Positions 24,566-33,505 of a stretch of 58,862 nucleotides of DNA are shown in pieces. Position numbers and translations under genes: made by a program. The notes under the pieces are model-generated. The model did no database searches. It was given only the letters and a program-made list of their open reading frames with translations, and was not told where the DNA came from. Source of the stretch: QAMX01 sp003149835. Its GTDB lineage: Bacteria; Bacillota; Clostridia; Oscillospirales; QAMX01. The stretch's first letter is position 1; each line of letters opens with the position of its first letter. Where the stretch lies: contig CAUGMN010000006.1 in the NCBI GenBank assembly GCA_959600635.1, positions 1 to 58,862 on the forward strand, written 5' to 3'.

Positions 24566-24594
24566 ATTATACCGAATTTCTGATCAGATTGCAA
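24566..24594 (-). promoter_or_regulatory. Sigma-A promoter of the dnaB operon
   Basis: On the minus strand TTGCAA (24594-24589), a 17-bp spacer and TATAAT (24571-24566). The start of dnaB lies about 75 nt downstream of the expected transcript start. Confidence 0.82.
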
Positions 24595-24700
24595 TCACGA
24601 TTTCCATAAATTTTTTGTTTTTTTCGTGCGCCGGATTCGTCGGTGAACACGGGCTCACCCGCCCTGCTGGCACGGCGTCCGGGTTCGCAGATTTCGCTTT

Positions 24701-24870
24701 TCACTTGATCTCCTGTTCCAAATCATTAAAAGTATCGCTGCCAAAGACCTCTCTAATGCGAATCCCTAATCCGTCACAAATTTTCTTCGCACCGATTACT
24801 CCAACGCGCTCCTCCCTGATGGGATTAAAAATACCCCGCGTAAATTTTCCATATGTTCTCGGAACCAATG
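24701..24870 (-). pseudogene. Remnant of an XRE-type helix-turn-helix regulator gene
   Basis: On the minus strand the last 28 codons before a TGA at 24703-24701 read KKICDGLGIRIREVFGSDTF then NDLEQEIK, which is what the C-terminal part of short XRE helix-turn-helix proteins looks like (helix, ICDGLGI, short acidic tail). The sequence further upstream continues open but no longer reads like the recognition helix, and no start codon with a ribosome site is present, so it appears decayed. It is also less GC-rich than its neighbours. It fills most of the 445-bp gap between dnaE and dnaB. Family call by eye only. Confidence 0.4.
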
Positions 24871-24929
24871 GATGATGGTATCCAGCTCTGATTCCCTGCC
24901 GCGGGTTTCGTTTTTCCCTTAGCTCCGCT

Positions 24930-27900
24930 CTAATTCAGCTTGACGTTTTCTTCGCCGAGCAGGCGGTACAGCTCCTTATACAGGCGAAGATCGTCGCTGA
25001 TGAGCATGGACGCGTCGCCCGCCAGCTTCCGCTTTGTCGCCGGATAGTAGAGAATCACCTGCCGCGACCCCGGAAACATCGTAAACAGCCCTTTCAGGCG
25101 CTTGAAAAAGCGCTCGCTCTCGTCGTATATGCGCAGATAGAGCTTTTGAGCGGGATCAAAGCGCAGCGCGCGCCACGGTTCTCCGGCCGGCGGCGGGCTG
25201 GCCGGCAGCTCCGCCTCCTGCTGCGCCGCGGCGCGGCCGTTTTCCGCCAGCCGCAGCCGCTCGCAGATCAGCTTCGGCTCCTCGTTTTCACGTAGGCTGA
25301 CGCGCCCGGTCAGGATCACCGCGTTCTCCTGCTTCAAAAACGCGCCGAACTCTACGAGCACTCTGGGGAAAACCAGCGTCTCGATCGCGCCGGTCAGATC
25401 CTCGACCGTGGCAAACGCCATCGTCTGGCCGCTTTTGGTCACCTTTTGCCTGACCGCTGTCAGAACGCCGCCGACCGTCACTTCCACATTGTCGTATTCG
25501 GCGTTGCCCGAAAGCACGGCTGTCTCCCCGTCGTCTGTCTCCGGCTGCTCCGCGTCGTCGCCGAGCAGCTCGCGGATCGCAATACAGCCCGCCTTCTGAA
25601 AGGCGGCCTGAAATTCGTCGGCCGGATGGCCGGAGAGGTAGAGCCCCATCGCCTCTTTTTCCATGGCGAAGAGCTCGCGCTTTGAAAACTCCTGCATATC
25701 GGGAACGACCGGCTCGTCGACGGCCTTCTGCTCCTCCTCGCCGAACAGCGAGAGCTGACCCTCGATGGCGTTTTTCCGTTCCAGCACGGCGGCGGAAACC
25801 AAGCCCTCGTACATCGCCAGCATCTGCATCCGGTTGAGCCCGAACGAGTCGCAGGCGCCGGCTCTGATCAGCCATTCCGCGGTCTTGCTGTTGAAATCAT
25901 AGGCCGCCATGCGCCGGCAGAAATCGGCAAAGCCCGCAAAGGTTCCATTTTCTGTGCGCTCGCGGACGATGTCGCCGATCAGCTTTTCGCTGACGTTTTT
26001 AATCGCGCCCATGCCGAAGCGGATGTCTTTTCCGTCGACGGTGAAATGCTCGTCGGATCGGTTGACGTCCGGCGGCAGCACGGCGATGCCCAGCGCCTTG
26101 CACTCGCCGATATACTCCGCGACCTTGGCGGCGTTGCCGAGCACGCTCGACAGCAACGCCCCCATATATTCCTGCGGATAGCGGCATTTCAAATAGGCCG
26201 TCTGATACGATACCAGCGCGTAAGCCGCCGAATGCGCCTTGTTAAAGGCGTAGCCGCCGAAGTCGAGCACCTCTTCGAACAGAGCCGTCGCCGTTTTTTC
26301 GTCCACGCCGTTGGCGATGCAGCCGGGGATTCCCTCTTTTTCGTTGCCGTAAATAAAGTTTTCGCGCTCGCGCCGCAGGATCTCCGTTTTCTTCTTGCTG
26401 ATGGCGCTGCGGACGATGTCGGCTCGGCCCATCGAATAGCCGCCGAGCTTTCGGAAGATCATCATCACCTGCTCCTGATACAGAGGACAGCCGTAGGTCA
26501 CGTCGAGAATATCGCGGAGCAGCGGATGCTTATAGGTGACGTGAGAGGGATTTTTCTTTCCGTCGATGAATTTCGGGATCGACTCCATCGGCCCGGGGCG
26601 GTACAGCGCGATGACGGCGCAGATTTCCTCGATCGACTGCGCGTGCATTCCGACGGCGACCCCCGTCATCCCGCCCGATTCAAGCTGGAAAACGCCGCAG
26701 GTCTTGCCCTCGGCGAGCATCTGAAAGGTCGCCGGATCGTCGTCTGGAATGTCGTCGATGCGGAAATCCGGCTTTCTTTCGCGGATCATCGCCTCGGCGT
26801 CGGCGATGATCGTCAGGTTGCGCAGGCCGAGAAAGTCCATTTTCACAAGGCCAAGCTCGCCCACCGTCGTCATCGGAAACTGCGTGACGACGACGCTTTC
26901 ATTGACGGCCAGCGGCACGTAGTCGCTCGTCGGCGCCGGCGTCAGCACGACGCCGGCCGCGTGCGTAGAGGTGTTTTTCGGCATCCCTTCCAGCCAGAGC
27001 GCGGTATCAATCAGCTTATGGGTGGTTTCGTCGCCGTTGTAAACCGCTTTCAGATCGGCCGACTTTTGCAGCGCCTTTTCTATGGTCATGTGCAGCTCGT
27101 TGGGAACGAGCTTGGCGAGCGTATCAACCTGTTGCAGCGGCACGCCGAGCGCGCGCCCGACGTCGCGGATGACGCTGCGCGCCGCCATCGTGCCAAAGGT
27201 GACGATCTGCGCGACGTGGTCTGCGCCGTAGCGCTCCGACATGTACTGGATCACCTCGCCGCGGCGTCTGGGGCAAAAATCGATGTCGAAGTCGGGCATG
27301 GAAATGCGCTCAGGGTTCAGAAAGCGCTCAAAATACAGCGAATATTTCATCGGGCAGATATTCGTAATCCCCAGGCTGTATGCGGCGATGCTGCCCGCGC
27401 CCGAACCGCGCCCCGGCCCGACCGGAATGCCCCGGCTTCTGGCAAAATTGACGTAATCCCAGACGATCAGATAGTAGTCGGCATAGCCCATCTTGGTAAT
27501 GACGTCCAGCTCGTATTCCAACCGCTCCCGGTAGGCCTGCGGCGGAGCGTCGCCGTAGCGGCGGGCAAAGCCCTCTTCGCTCTTGCGGCGGAAATAGGTT
27601 TCGCTGTCCTCGCCCGTATCCGGTTGGTATTTCGGCAGGATATATCCGGTAAAATCAAAAAAGTCACACTGGCAGCGTTCGGCGATCTTCACGGTGTTTT
27701 CAAAGGCGTCGTCGAGGTTCGGAAAGCGTTGGCTGAGCTCGGCGCGGGATTTGATGTAGAATTCCTCCGTCTGAAAGCGCATCCTGTCGGGCGTATCGAC
27801 GGTCTTGCCGGTCTGGATGCACATCAGGATGTCCTGAAGCTTCGCCTCGTCTTTTTTGATATAGTGCGCGTCGTTGGTGACGACGAGCGGAATCCCCGTC

Positions 27901-28487
27901 TCCTCGTGCAGCCGCAGCAGGCCGCGGTTGACAATTTGCTGTTCCGGGATGGAATGATCCTGTAACTCCAAATAAAAATTGCCGCGGCCAAAGATTTTGT
28001 CATAGCGCCGCGCGTATTCGAGCGCGCCCTCATAATCGCCCGCCGCGAGCCGGTAGGCGACGTCGCCGGCCAGACAGGCGGACAGGCCGATCAGCCCTTC
28101 GGCGTGCTGTTCGAGCAGTTCCAAGTCAATGCGCGGCTTCTTGTAAAAGCCCTCTATGTAGGCGAGGCTGACAAGCCGGCACAGGTTTTGATACCCGGTT
28201 TGATTTTCGCAGAGGAGCACAAGGTGCGCCGCGCGCGAATCCAGCTCGCTCTGTTTATCACAGCGGCGGCGGGGCGCGACATAGACCTCGCAGCCGATGA
28301 CCGGCTTGACGCCGGCCGCTTTCGCCGCCTTGTAAAAGTCATAGACGCCGAACATCGCGCCGTGATCAGTGATGGCAATCGCCGACTGTCCGAGCGACTT
28401 GACGTGCTCCATCAGTTTGCTGATCCGGCAGGCGCCGTCCAGCAGGCTGTATTCGGTGTGAACATGAAGGTGTACAAAATCGCCCAT
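24930..28487 (-). CDS. dnaE: DNA polymerase III subunit alpha DnaE
   Basis: Replicative C-family DNA polymerase of 1185 residues. The N-terminal PHP domain begins FVHLHVHTEYSLLDGAC with its metal-binding His residues and ITDHGAMFG. The polymerase palm motifs include GPGRGSGAGSIAAYSLGI and MPDFDIDFCPRRRGEV. A helix-hairpin-helix region follows, and an OB-fold domain is near VGGVLTAVRQKVTKSGQ. It is DnaE rather than PolC, because the PHP domain is at the very N-terminus and no inserted exonuclease is seen. The ATG at 28487 has GGAAGGAGA upstream; the preceding in-frame codons overlap whiA. It ends the probable yggS-dnaE transcription unit. Confidence 0.96.
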   Translation of the reverse strand: MGDFVHLHVHTEYSLLDGACRISKLMEHVKSLGQSAIAITDHGAMFGVYDFYKAAKAAGVKPVIGCEVYVAPRRRCDKQSELDSRAAHLVLLCENQTGYQNLCRLVSLAYIEGFYKKPRIDLELLEQHAEGLIGLSACLAGDVAYRLAAGDYEGALEYARRYDKIFGRGNFYLELQDHSIPEQQIVNRGLLRLHEETGIPLVVTNDAHYIKKDEAKLQDILMCIQTGKTVDTPDRMRFQTEEFYIKSRAELSQRFPNLDDAFENTVKIAERCQCDFFDFTGYILPKYQPDTGEDSETYFRRKSEEGFARRYGDAPPQAYRERLEYELDVITKMGYADYYLIVWDYVNFARSRGIPVGPGRGSGAGSIAAYSLGITNICPMKYSLYFERFLNPERISMPDFDIDFCPRRRGEVIQYMSERYGADHVAQIVTFGTMAARSVIRDVGRALGVPLQQVDTLAKLVPNELHMTIEKALQKSADLKAVYNGDETTHKLIDTALWLEGMPKNTSTHAAGVVLTPAPTSDYVPLAVNESVVVTQFPMTTVGELGLVKMDFLGLRNLTIIADAEAMIRERKPDFRIDDIPDDDPATFQMLAEGKTCGVFQLESGGMTGVAVGMHAQSIEEICAVIALYRPGPMESIPKFIDGKKNPSHVTYKHPLLRDILDVTYGCPLYQEQVMMIFRKLGGYSMGRADIVRSAISKKKTEILRRERENFIYGNEKEGIPGCIANGVDEKTATALFEEVLDFGGYAFNKAHSAAYALVSYQTAYLKCRYPQEYMGALLSSVLGNAAKVAEYIGECKALGIAVLPPDVNRSDEHFTVDGKDIRFGMGAIKNVSEKLIGDIVRERTENGTFAGFADFCRRMAAYDFNSKTAEWLIRAGACDSFGLNRMQMLAMYEGLVSAAVLERKNAIEGQLSLFGEEEQKAVDEPVVPDMQEFSKRELFAMEKEAMGLYLSGHPADEFQAAFQKAGCIAIRELLGDDAEQPETDDGETAVLSGNAEYDNVEVTVGGVLTAVRQKVTKSGQTMAFATVEDLTGAIETLVFPRVLVEFGAFLKQENAVILTGRVSLRENEEPKLICERLRLAENGRAAAQQEAELPASPPPAGEPWRALRFDPAQKLYLRIYDESERFFKRLKGLFTMFPGSRQVILYYPATKRKLAGDASMLISDDLRLYKELYRLLGEENVKLN

Positions 28488-28509
28488 TGCCGTCTCCTTC
28501 CGTTTTACG

Positions 28510-29448
28510 TCAGTCGGTCTGTTTCTGCGCAGAAGCGTCCGCCGCGGGCAGCCGTTCCGCCATCGCCACAAGCTTGCGCAGCCTGTGGTTCAGCCCCGAT
28601 TTGGAGATGGGCGGCTCGGCGCGGGCCGCCAGCTCCGCCAGCGGCTCGTCCGGGTATTCCATGCGCAGCCGCATCGCTTCGCGGAGCTTGTCGTCAAGAG
28701 CCGCCGCTGCCCCGGCCTGTTCAATCCGGCGCAGCATTTCCAGTTGGTAGCTGCCGTTTTCGGCGGCCTTGATGATATTCGACGCCTCGCAGTTCACGCG
28801 GCGATTGATGGTATTCCTCACGTCCTTGATGACGCGGGTCTCCATAAATTCGATCACCGCCTTGTGCGCGCCCGCCAGCGTCAGATACGCCTCGATGGTC
28901 TCGCCGTCCTTACAGTAAAGCAGATGGTTGTCCTTGCGCCGCGCCGGCTTCATCCGCAGCTCCATATCGGCGAAGAGGACGTTCAGCTCGCGCATCAGCG
29001 AGCTGTGCGGGCTGGAAAGTTCCAGATAATACATCTTTTCCGGCTCCGCGAGATAGCCTCCGGTCAGAAAGGCGCCGCGCAGAAAAGCGGCGCGGCAGCA
29101 ATCCTCCTCGACGATCCAGCCGTTGAAATGCAGAGTCAGAAACCCGTCCCCGTCGTAACCGAATGCTTGCAGCAGCGCCGCGATCTGCCGTTTGTCCGTC
29201 AAAAGCAGCGTCCGCCGGCCGCCCGAAGCGGCGGAAACGGCAAAAGCCGCCTCCAAGGGCGGCGACTGTATTGCGCAGAGCTGTGCGATCCGGCGGCCGA
29301 GGCGCTCGTTGCGCGTAATGATCCGCATCGCCTGCGGGCCAAACGCGCTCGAAAACAAAAGGATTCCGTACAGCTCCGCCAGCGCGCAGCAGGGTTTTTG
29401 GACCTGGGTTCTGCACATCTCGCTTTTGACGTTTCCTGAAAACGACAT
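28510..29448 (-). CDS. whiA: DNA-binding protein WhiA
   Basis: WhiA is a homing-endonuclease-like DNA-binding protein that affects cell division in Firmicutes and sporulation in actinobacteria. The 312-residue protein opens SFSGNVKSEMCR, followed by CCALAELYGILLFSS, has the LAGLIDADG-like core (FLRGAFLTGGYL), and ends in the helix-turn-helix EYPDEPLAELAARAEPPISK with SGLNHRLRKL. The ATG at 29448 follows GGAGGGACGCGG. Usually whiA lies beside rapZ and yvcK; here those two genes are missing between murB and whiA. It is 22 bp upstream of dnaE. Confidence 0.94.
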   Translation of the reverse strand: MSFSGNVKSEMCRTQVQKPCCALAELYGILLFSSAFGPQAMRIITRNERLGRRIAQLCAIQSPPLEAAFAVSAASGGRRTLLLTDKRQIAALLQAFGYDGDGFLTLHFNGWIVEEDCCRAAFLRGAFLTGGYLAEPEKMYYLELSSPHSSLMRELNVLFADMELRMKPARRKDNHLLYCKDGETIEAYLTLAGAHKAVIEFMETRVIKDVRNTINRRVNCEASNIIKAAENGSYQLEMLRRIEQAGAAAALDDKLREAMRLRMEYPDEPLAELAARAEPPISKSGLNHRLRKLVAMAERLPAADASAQKQTD

Positions 29449-29568
29449 CCGCGTCCCTCCTCCGTACTCCGCGCCGCTTTCGGTGACCACAGCGCTGTTT
29501 GAATCAGCGAGCAAAGCGAAAGGCGCCTCGCTTCGCAGTTTGCTCCTGCCGGCCGGTGTGCGGCCAGC

Positions 29569-30483
29569 CTACACGCCGAGCGTCTTGATCTCGCATTCCA
29601 ACGACACGCCGCTCTGTTTGAGCACCTGCTCGCGCACATACTCGATCAGCGCGAGCACGTCGCGGCAGGTCGCGCCGCCGGTGTTGACGATAAAGCCGGC
29701 GTGTTTTTTCGACACGCACGCGCCGCCGATACGGCAGCCTTTCAGGCCGCAGGCGTCGATCAGCGCCGAGGCATAGCCGTTGGCGGGCCGTTTGAAAACG
29801 CTGCCCGCGCTGGGCAGGTCAAGCGGCTGCTTTGTCCGGCGGCGCTCGGCATAATCCGCCATTTTTTCGCGGATCTCCGTCTGTCTGCCTTCGCGGAGTT
29901 TGAAGCGGACGGCGGTCACCGTCAGCGCTTCCCTTTGAAACCGGCTGGAACGGTAAGCAAAGCCCGCGGCCTTCGCCTGAACGCGGAAACGGTTGCCCGC
30001 AGGGTCAAGGTAGAACACCTCGCAGGCCGCGTCGGCAATCTCGCCGCCGTAAGCCCCGGCGTTCATCACCGTGCCGCCGCCGACGCTGCCGGGGATGCCG
30101 TGCGCAAATTCCAATCCGGTCAGCGAAGCGGCCGCAGCCTCATAGGCGGCGCGCGTCAACGAGGCGCCGCATTCGGCGTAAACCCCGCCGTCCTCCGCCA
30201 TGATCCGATTGAGGCGCGCCGTTTGAATGACCACGCCGGCGAAGCCCTCGTCCGCGCAGAGCAAATTCGTCCCGTTGCCCATCAGATAATACGGAAGGCC
30301 GCTCTGCCGGACAAAGCCCAGAAGGTTGGCAAGCTCCTCCTCCGTATCCGGCAGAGCAAAATAATCACAGGGACCGCCGATCCGGAAAGACGTATGCTTG
30401 GAAAGCGGTTCCCCGAAAAGCACGGCTCCCTTCGGAAGCAGCCGCGCGATTTCATTTCCGGCGGATTTGGCACGATTCGTCAC
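29569..30483 (-). CDS. murB: UDP-N-acetylenolpyruvoylglucosamine reductase MurB
   Basis: Reduces UDP-GlcNAc-enolpyruvate to UDP-MurNAc with NADPH and FAD in peptidoglycan synthesis. The 304-residue protein has HTSFRIGGPCDYFALP, the FAD-site GNGTNLLCADEGFAG, GIPGSVGGGTVMNAGAYGGE, and the type II feature of the catalytic-Ser loop PSAGSVFKRP. The end includes GCRIGGACVSKKHAGFIVN, typical of the family. A GTG at 30483 is taken as start because AGGGGG lies 6 nt before it; an ATG six codons upstream has no ribosome site. Confidence 0.95.
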   Translation of the reverse strand: MTNRAKSAGNEIARLLPKGAVLFGEPLSKHTSFRIGGPCDYFALPDTEEELANLLGFVRQSGLPYYLMGNGTNLLCADEGFAGVVIQTARLNRIMAEDGGVYAECGASLTRAAYEAAAASLTGLEFAHGIPGSVGGGTVMNAGAYGGEIADAACEVFYLDPAGNRFRVQAKAAGFAYRSSRFQREALTVTAVRFKLREGRQTEIREKMADYAERRRTKQPLDLPSAGSVFKRPANGYASALIDACGLKGCRIGGACVSKKHAGFIVNTGGATCRDVLALIEYVREQVLKQSGVSLECEIKTLGV

Positions 30484-30534
30484 TTGCGTCCCCCTCACCA
30501 TTTTTTCGGCCGTTCCGGCTGGTTATATCCTCTC

Positions 30535-33093
30535 TCACTGACCCGGCACAAAGACCGGCGGCTCGTCGCCGGCCGTGGTCTGCGGCGTCGTCTCTTCCGG
30601 CGGGTCGGGCGGGTCGGTCATATCCGACGTATCCGACGGATCGGCCGTCGTCTCTTCCGCAGTTGTCTCCGGCGTGGATATGTGAATCGTACACTGGCCT
30701 TCCAGCGCGCGGCCGTCCTTGCAGACCGCCGGATAGTAATACGACAAAATTCGGTCGGACAGAACGCCCTCGAAATGCACCGTATACTTTTCATCCGTCA
30801 CGGAGACGTTGGGAATCGCAAAGTAACGGTACAGGTTCAGGCGCGATTCGCTTTTGAGCGATTCTTCCGGACAAAAGGCGCGCGCGAGCTTATTGGATTC
30901 CGTACAGACGCTCACCATCGTGTGCATGGCGCACAGCGATTTCGGCGCGTCCGCAGGCAGGAACTTGCCGTAAGCGACGCGGCTGCCGCGGGGATCCGCC
31001 TTGCAGGCATCCGTTGGAATACCGCCGCTGTCTAAGCAATAGGAGTATGTTTGCAGGTTTGCCGGCGTCTCAAAGGCGGCGCTCTCCTTGTCCTCGTGCA
31101 GAATTTCCATCACCTGCTTCCATGTCGAAACGGCCGGATTGGACGAAAGGCCGGAGATCTCCTTCTGCTGATCAAACCCGAACCAGACGCCGCCGACATA
31201 ATAGGGCGTAAAGCCGACGAACCAGCGATCGTAATCATTGGAAGTTGTGCCGGTTTTTCCGGCCACGGCCATGTTGCCGAGCGCCGCGCCGGCGCCCGTC
31301 CCGTTCTTAACCGCATTTTCAAGCATCGCACGCATATAATATGCCGTATCCGCGGAAACAGCGACACTTTCGTCCGCCGTATGGTCGAGGATGACGTTTC
31401 CGTCGGCGTCCAAGACGCGCGTATACGTCGTCGGCTCGACATAGAGGCCGTCGTTGAGGAACGGGACGTAGCCCGCCGTCAGCTCCAAAAGGCTCACGCC
31501 GCGGCTTACGCCGCCGAGCGCCAGCGCGGAATACGTCAAGTCGTTGTAATAGACGCCGTTGACGGTTTCCTGCCGCATCAGGCTAAGGCCGAAGTTGTCG
31601 GTTGCGAAGTCAAACGCGGTTTCCAGGGACATCAGATCCAGCGTGCGCACCGCGAGGGTATTCAGCGACTGCGCGACGCCCTTCATCACCGTCGTCCGCC
31701 CGTTATAGACCCGGTTCTGGTTCGCGGGCCAGGCCGACAGGCCCGAGGTGCCGATCAGGATCGCCGATTCGGCTTCTACCAGAGCGCCTTCCGAATTGAT
31801 CAGCTTTGAGGGCGAATCGTCCAGCACGGTGTACGGCGTAATCAGCCCGTATTCCAGCGCCGGCGCATAGACGCTCAGCGGCTTGATCGCAGAGCCCGGC
31901 GAGCGCCGCGCCGTCGCCCGGTTCAAGACCAAGTTGCCGTACTTTTCGCCGATTCCGCCGACGATGCCGAGCAGGCGGCCGTCCGGCGAATAGATGACCA
32001 TCGCCGATTCCAGCTGCGTCGTTCCCTTGACGGTCGGGAAATTGCTGCGGTCTTTATACACCTGCTCCATAGCCGACTGGACGCGCGTGTCGATCGTTGC
32101 CTCAATGGAGAGGCCGCCTGCGTAGAGCATTTTATAGGCGATCGTGCTCGAATAGCCATAGGTTTCCTTCAACTCGTTGATCAGCTCGGTCACGAGCAGG
32201 TCGACAAAATAGGACTGCACGTTCGTCGTGCCGCTTTCCTCTTCGCCGTAGCGCCGGAAGCTAAGCTCCTCGGCCATCGCCTCGTCGTATTCGGCCTGCC
32301 CGATATGGCCCAGTTCGAGCATTTTTCCAAGGATCAGCTCCTGCCGCCGCTTGTTGTTCTCAGGGTTCTGGAAGGGGTCGTAATAGGTGGGGCTGTTTGT
32401 GATGCCCGCCAGCGAGGCGCACTCGGCCAGCGTCAGCTCGCTGACCTCCTTGCCGAAATAGACGTAAGCCGCGGAGCTGACGCCGTAGCAGCCCTGGCTG
32501 AGGTTAATCGTATTGAGATACATCTCCATGATCTGGTCTTTGGAGAGCTTGCGTTCGAGGTTCAGCGCCCGCAGGATCTCCAAGACCTTCCGCTGGATGG
32601 TTACTTCGGTGTCCTGCGTGATGTTTTTGACCAGCTGCTGCGTGATTGTCGAGCCGCCGAAGTTCGAGGAAAACGGCAGGATCAGGTTCACTGTCGCCCC
32701 AATGGTGCGCTTCCAGTCCACGCCCTTGTGGCTTTCAAAGCGCTCGTCCTCAATGGAAATGAAAGCGTCTACGAGATAATCCGGTATCTGGTCGTAGTTC
32801 ACCCAGATGCGGTTTTCAGAGCCGTACAGCCGCGTCAGCTCCGTCCGCTCGCCCGTCGCGCTGTCGGTCGTATAGATCACCGAGGAATAGTTCATGTTGA
32901 TGCTGCCGACGTCGATATCCGCCTGCGGCAGCAAATACTCCTTGACGTACAGCCCGAACGCGCCGACGCAGAGCACGGCGGTAAAAACAAAAACCAACAG
33001 CATGCTGCCGAGGATTTTCCCCGCAATCAACAGCCCTTTTTTGATATGTGCAAGCGTCTTTTGTGCTTTTTCAGGAATCTTCGGTATAGTCAT
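30535..33093 (-). CDS. Class A penicillin-binding protein (PBP1A family)
   Basis: Bifunctional peptidoglycan glycosyltransferase and transpeptidase (852 residues), anchored by one N-terminal helix (about 29-50) with the rest outside. The glycosyltransferase has the catalytic Glu region SIEDERFESHKGVDW near 113-127, then GGSTITQQLVKN and RKVLEILRALNLE. The transpeptidase has SxxK at S401-K404 (SPGSAIKP), SLN near 475 and KTGT near 610. The C-terminus adds a Cys-containing region and a Pro/Thr/Glu-rich tail. The ATG follows AGAAAGG by 10 nt. It sits between the RNHCP gene and murB, making a cell-wall sub-block. Confidence 0.95.
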   Translation of the reverse strand: MTIPKIPEKAQKTLAHIKKGLLIAGKILGSMLLVFVFTAVLCVGAFGLYVKEYLLPQADIDVGSINMNYSSVIYTTDSATGERTELTRLYGSENRIWVNYDQIPDYLVDAFISIEDERFESHKGVDWKRTIGATVNLILPFSSNFGGSTITQQLVKNITQDTEVTIQRKVLEILRALNLERKLSKDQIMEMYLNTINLSQGCYGVSSAAYVYFGKEVSELTLAECASLAGITNSPTYYDPFQNPENNKRRQELILGKMLELGHIGQAEYDEAMAEELSFRRYGEEESGTTNVQSYFVDLLVTELINELKETYGYSSTIAYKMLYAGGLSIEATIDTRVQSAMEQVYKDRSNFPTVKGTTQLESAMVIYSPDGRLLGIVGGIGEKYGNLVLNRATARRSPGSAIKPLSVYAPALEYGLITPYTVLDDSPSKLINSEGALVEAESAILIGTSGLSAWPANQNRVYNGRTTVMKGVAQSLNTLAVRTLDLMSLETAFDFATDNFGLSLMRQETVNGVYYNDLTYSALALGGVSRGVSLLELTAGYVPFLNDGLYVEPTTYTRVLDADGNVILDHTADESVAVSADTAYYMRAMLENAVKNGTGAGAALGNMAVAGKTGTTSNDYDRWFVGFTPYYVGGVWFGFDQQKEISGLSSNPAVSTWKQVMEILHEDKESAAFETPANLQTYSYCLDSGGIPTDACKADPRGSRVAYGKFLPADAPKSLCAMHTMVSVCTESNKLARAFCPEESLKSESRLNLYRYFAIPNVSVTDEKYTVHFEGVLSDRILSYYYPAVCKDGRALEGQCTIHISTPETTAEETTADPSDTSDMTDPPDPPEETTPQTTAGDEPPVFVPGQ

Positions 33094-33178
33094 AGCGTAA
33101 CCGTGCCTTTCTGAACCGGCGGGCTGATACCCGATGCGGCCGGCTCCGTCCCGCGACCGCGCGAGGCCATGCGCTTGT

Positions 33179-33505
33179 TTATTCGGACAGCGGACGCCGC
33201 ATCAGCGCCCGGATCCGCTCCTGATCGTCCTCTTGGATTGTCGATTCGGCGACGATATTTCTCGATCGCGCGCCGCATTTACGGCACTGGTGGATCAGCT
33301 GCCAGCCCTTGCCCGGCTTATACAGCACGCCCACCGCGTCCATAATCCCGCCGCAGTCGCTGAGCCGGTCGCCCGGCATGCAGTCGACATGCTTGGAGCA
33401 GAGGCAGAACGGACAGTGGTTGCGGTAGCTGCCGTTGGTGACGGGGACGATTTCTCTGCCGCAGTTTTCACAGCGAAACGCGGCGTTTTCCGATTTATGG
33501 CTCAT
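33179..33505 (-). CDS. RNHCP domain protein
   Basis: A 108-residue protein with a probable zinc-binding fold: one CxxC (FRCENCGREI), then the name-giving YRNHCPFCLCSKHVD, then a Cys in SDCGG and a final CRKCGARSRN. The family is small and functionally uncharacterised; zinc-ribbon geometry suggests nucleic-acid or protein binding. Its start overlaps the yggS stop in an ATGA, so the two are translationally coupled. No membrane or export signal. Confidence 0.88.
   Translation of the reverse strand: MSHKSENAAFRCENCGREIVPVTNGSYRNHCPFCLCSKHVDCMPGDRLSDCGGIMDAVGVLYKPGKGWQLIHQCRKCGARSRNIVAESTIQEDDQERIRALMRRPLSE

Noticed and set aside
24600..24930. A tRNA or small RNA gene in the dnaE-dnaB gap
   Set aside because: No cloverleaf can be drawn; GAACCCGG/CCGTGTTC pairing is partial and no T-loop consensus is present.
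30535..33093. An outer sortase or CARDLGT-type substrate because of the Thr/Pro tail of PBP1A
   Set aside because: No LPxTG-like motif with a hydrophobic end is present; the tail is a common disordered extension in clostridial PBPs.
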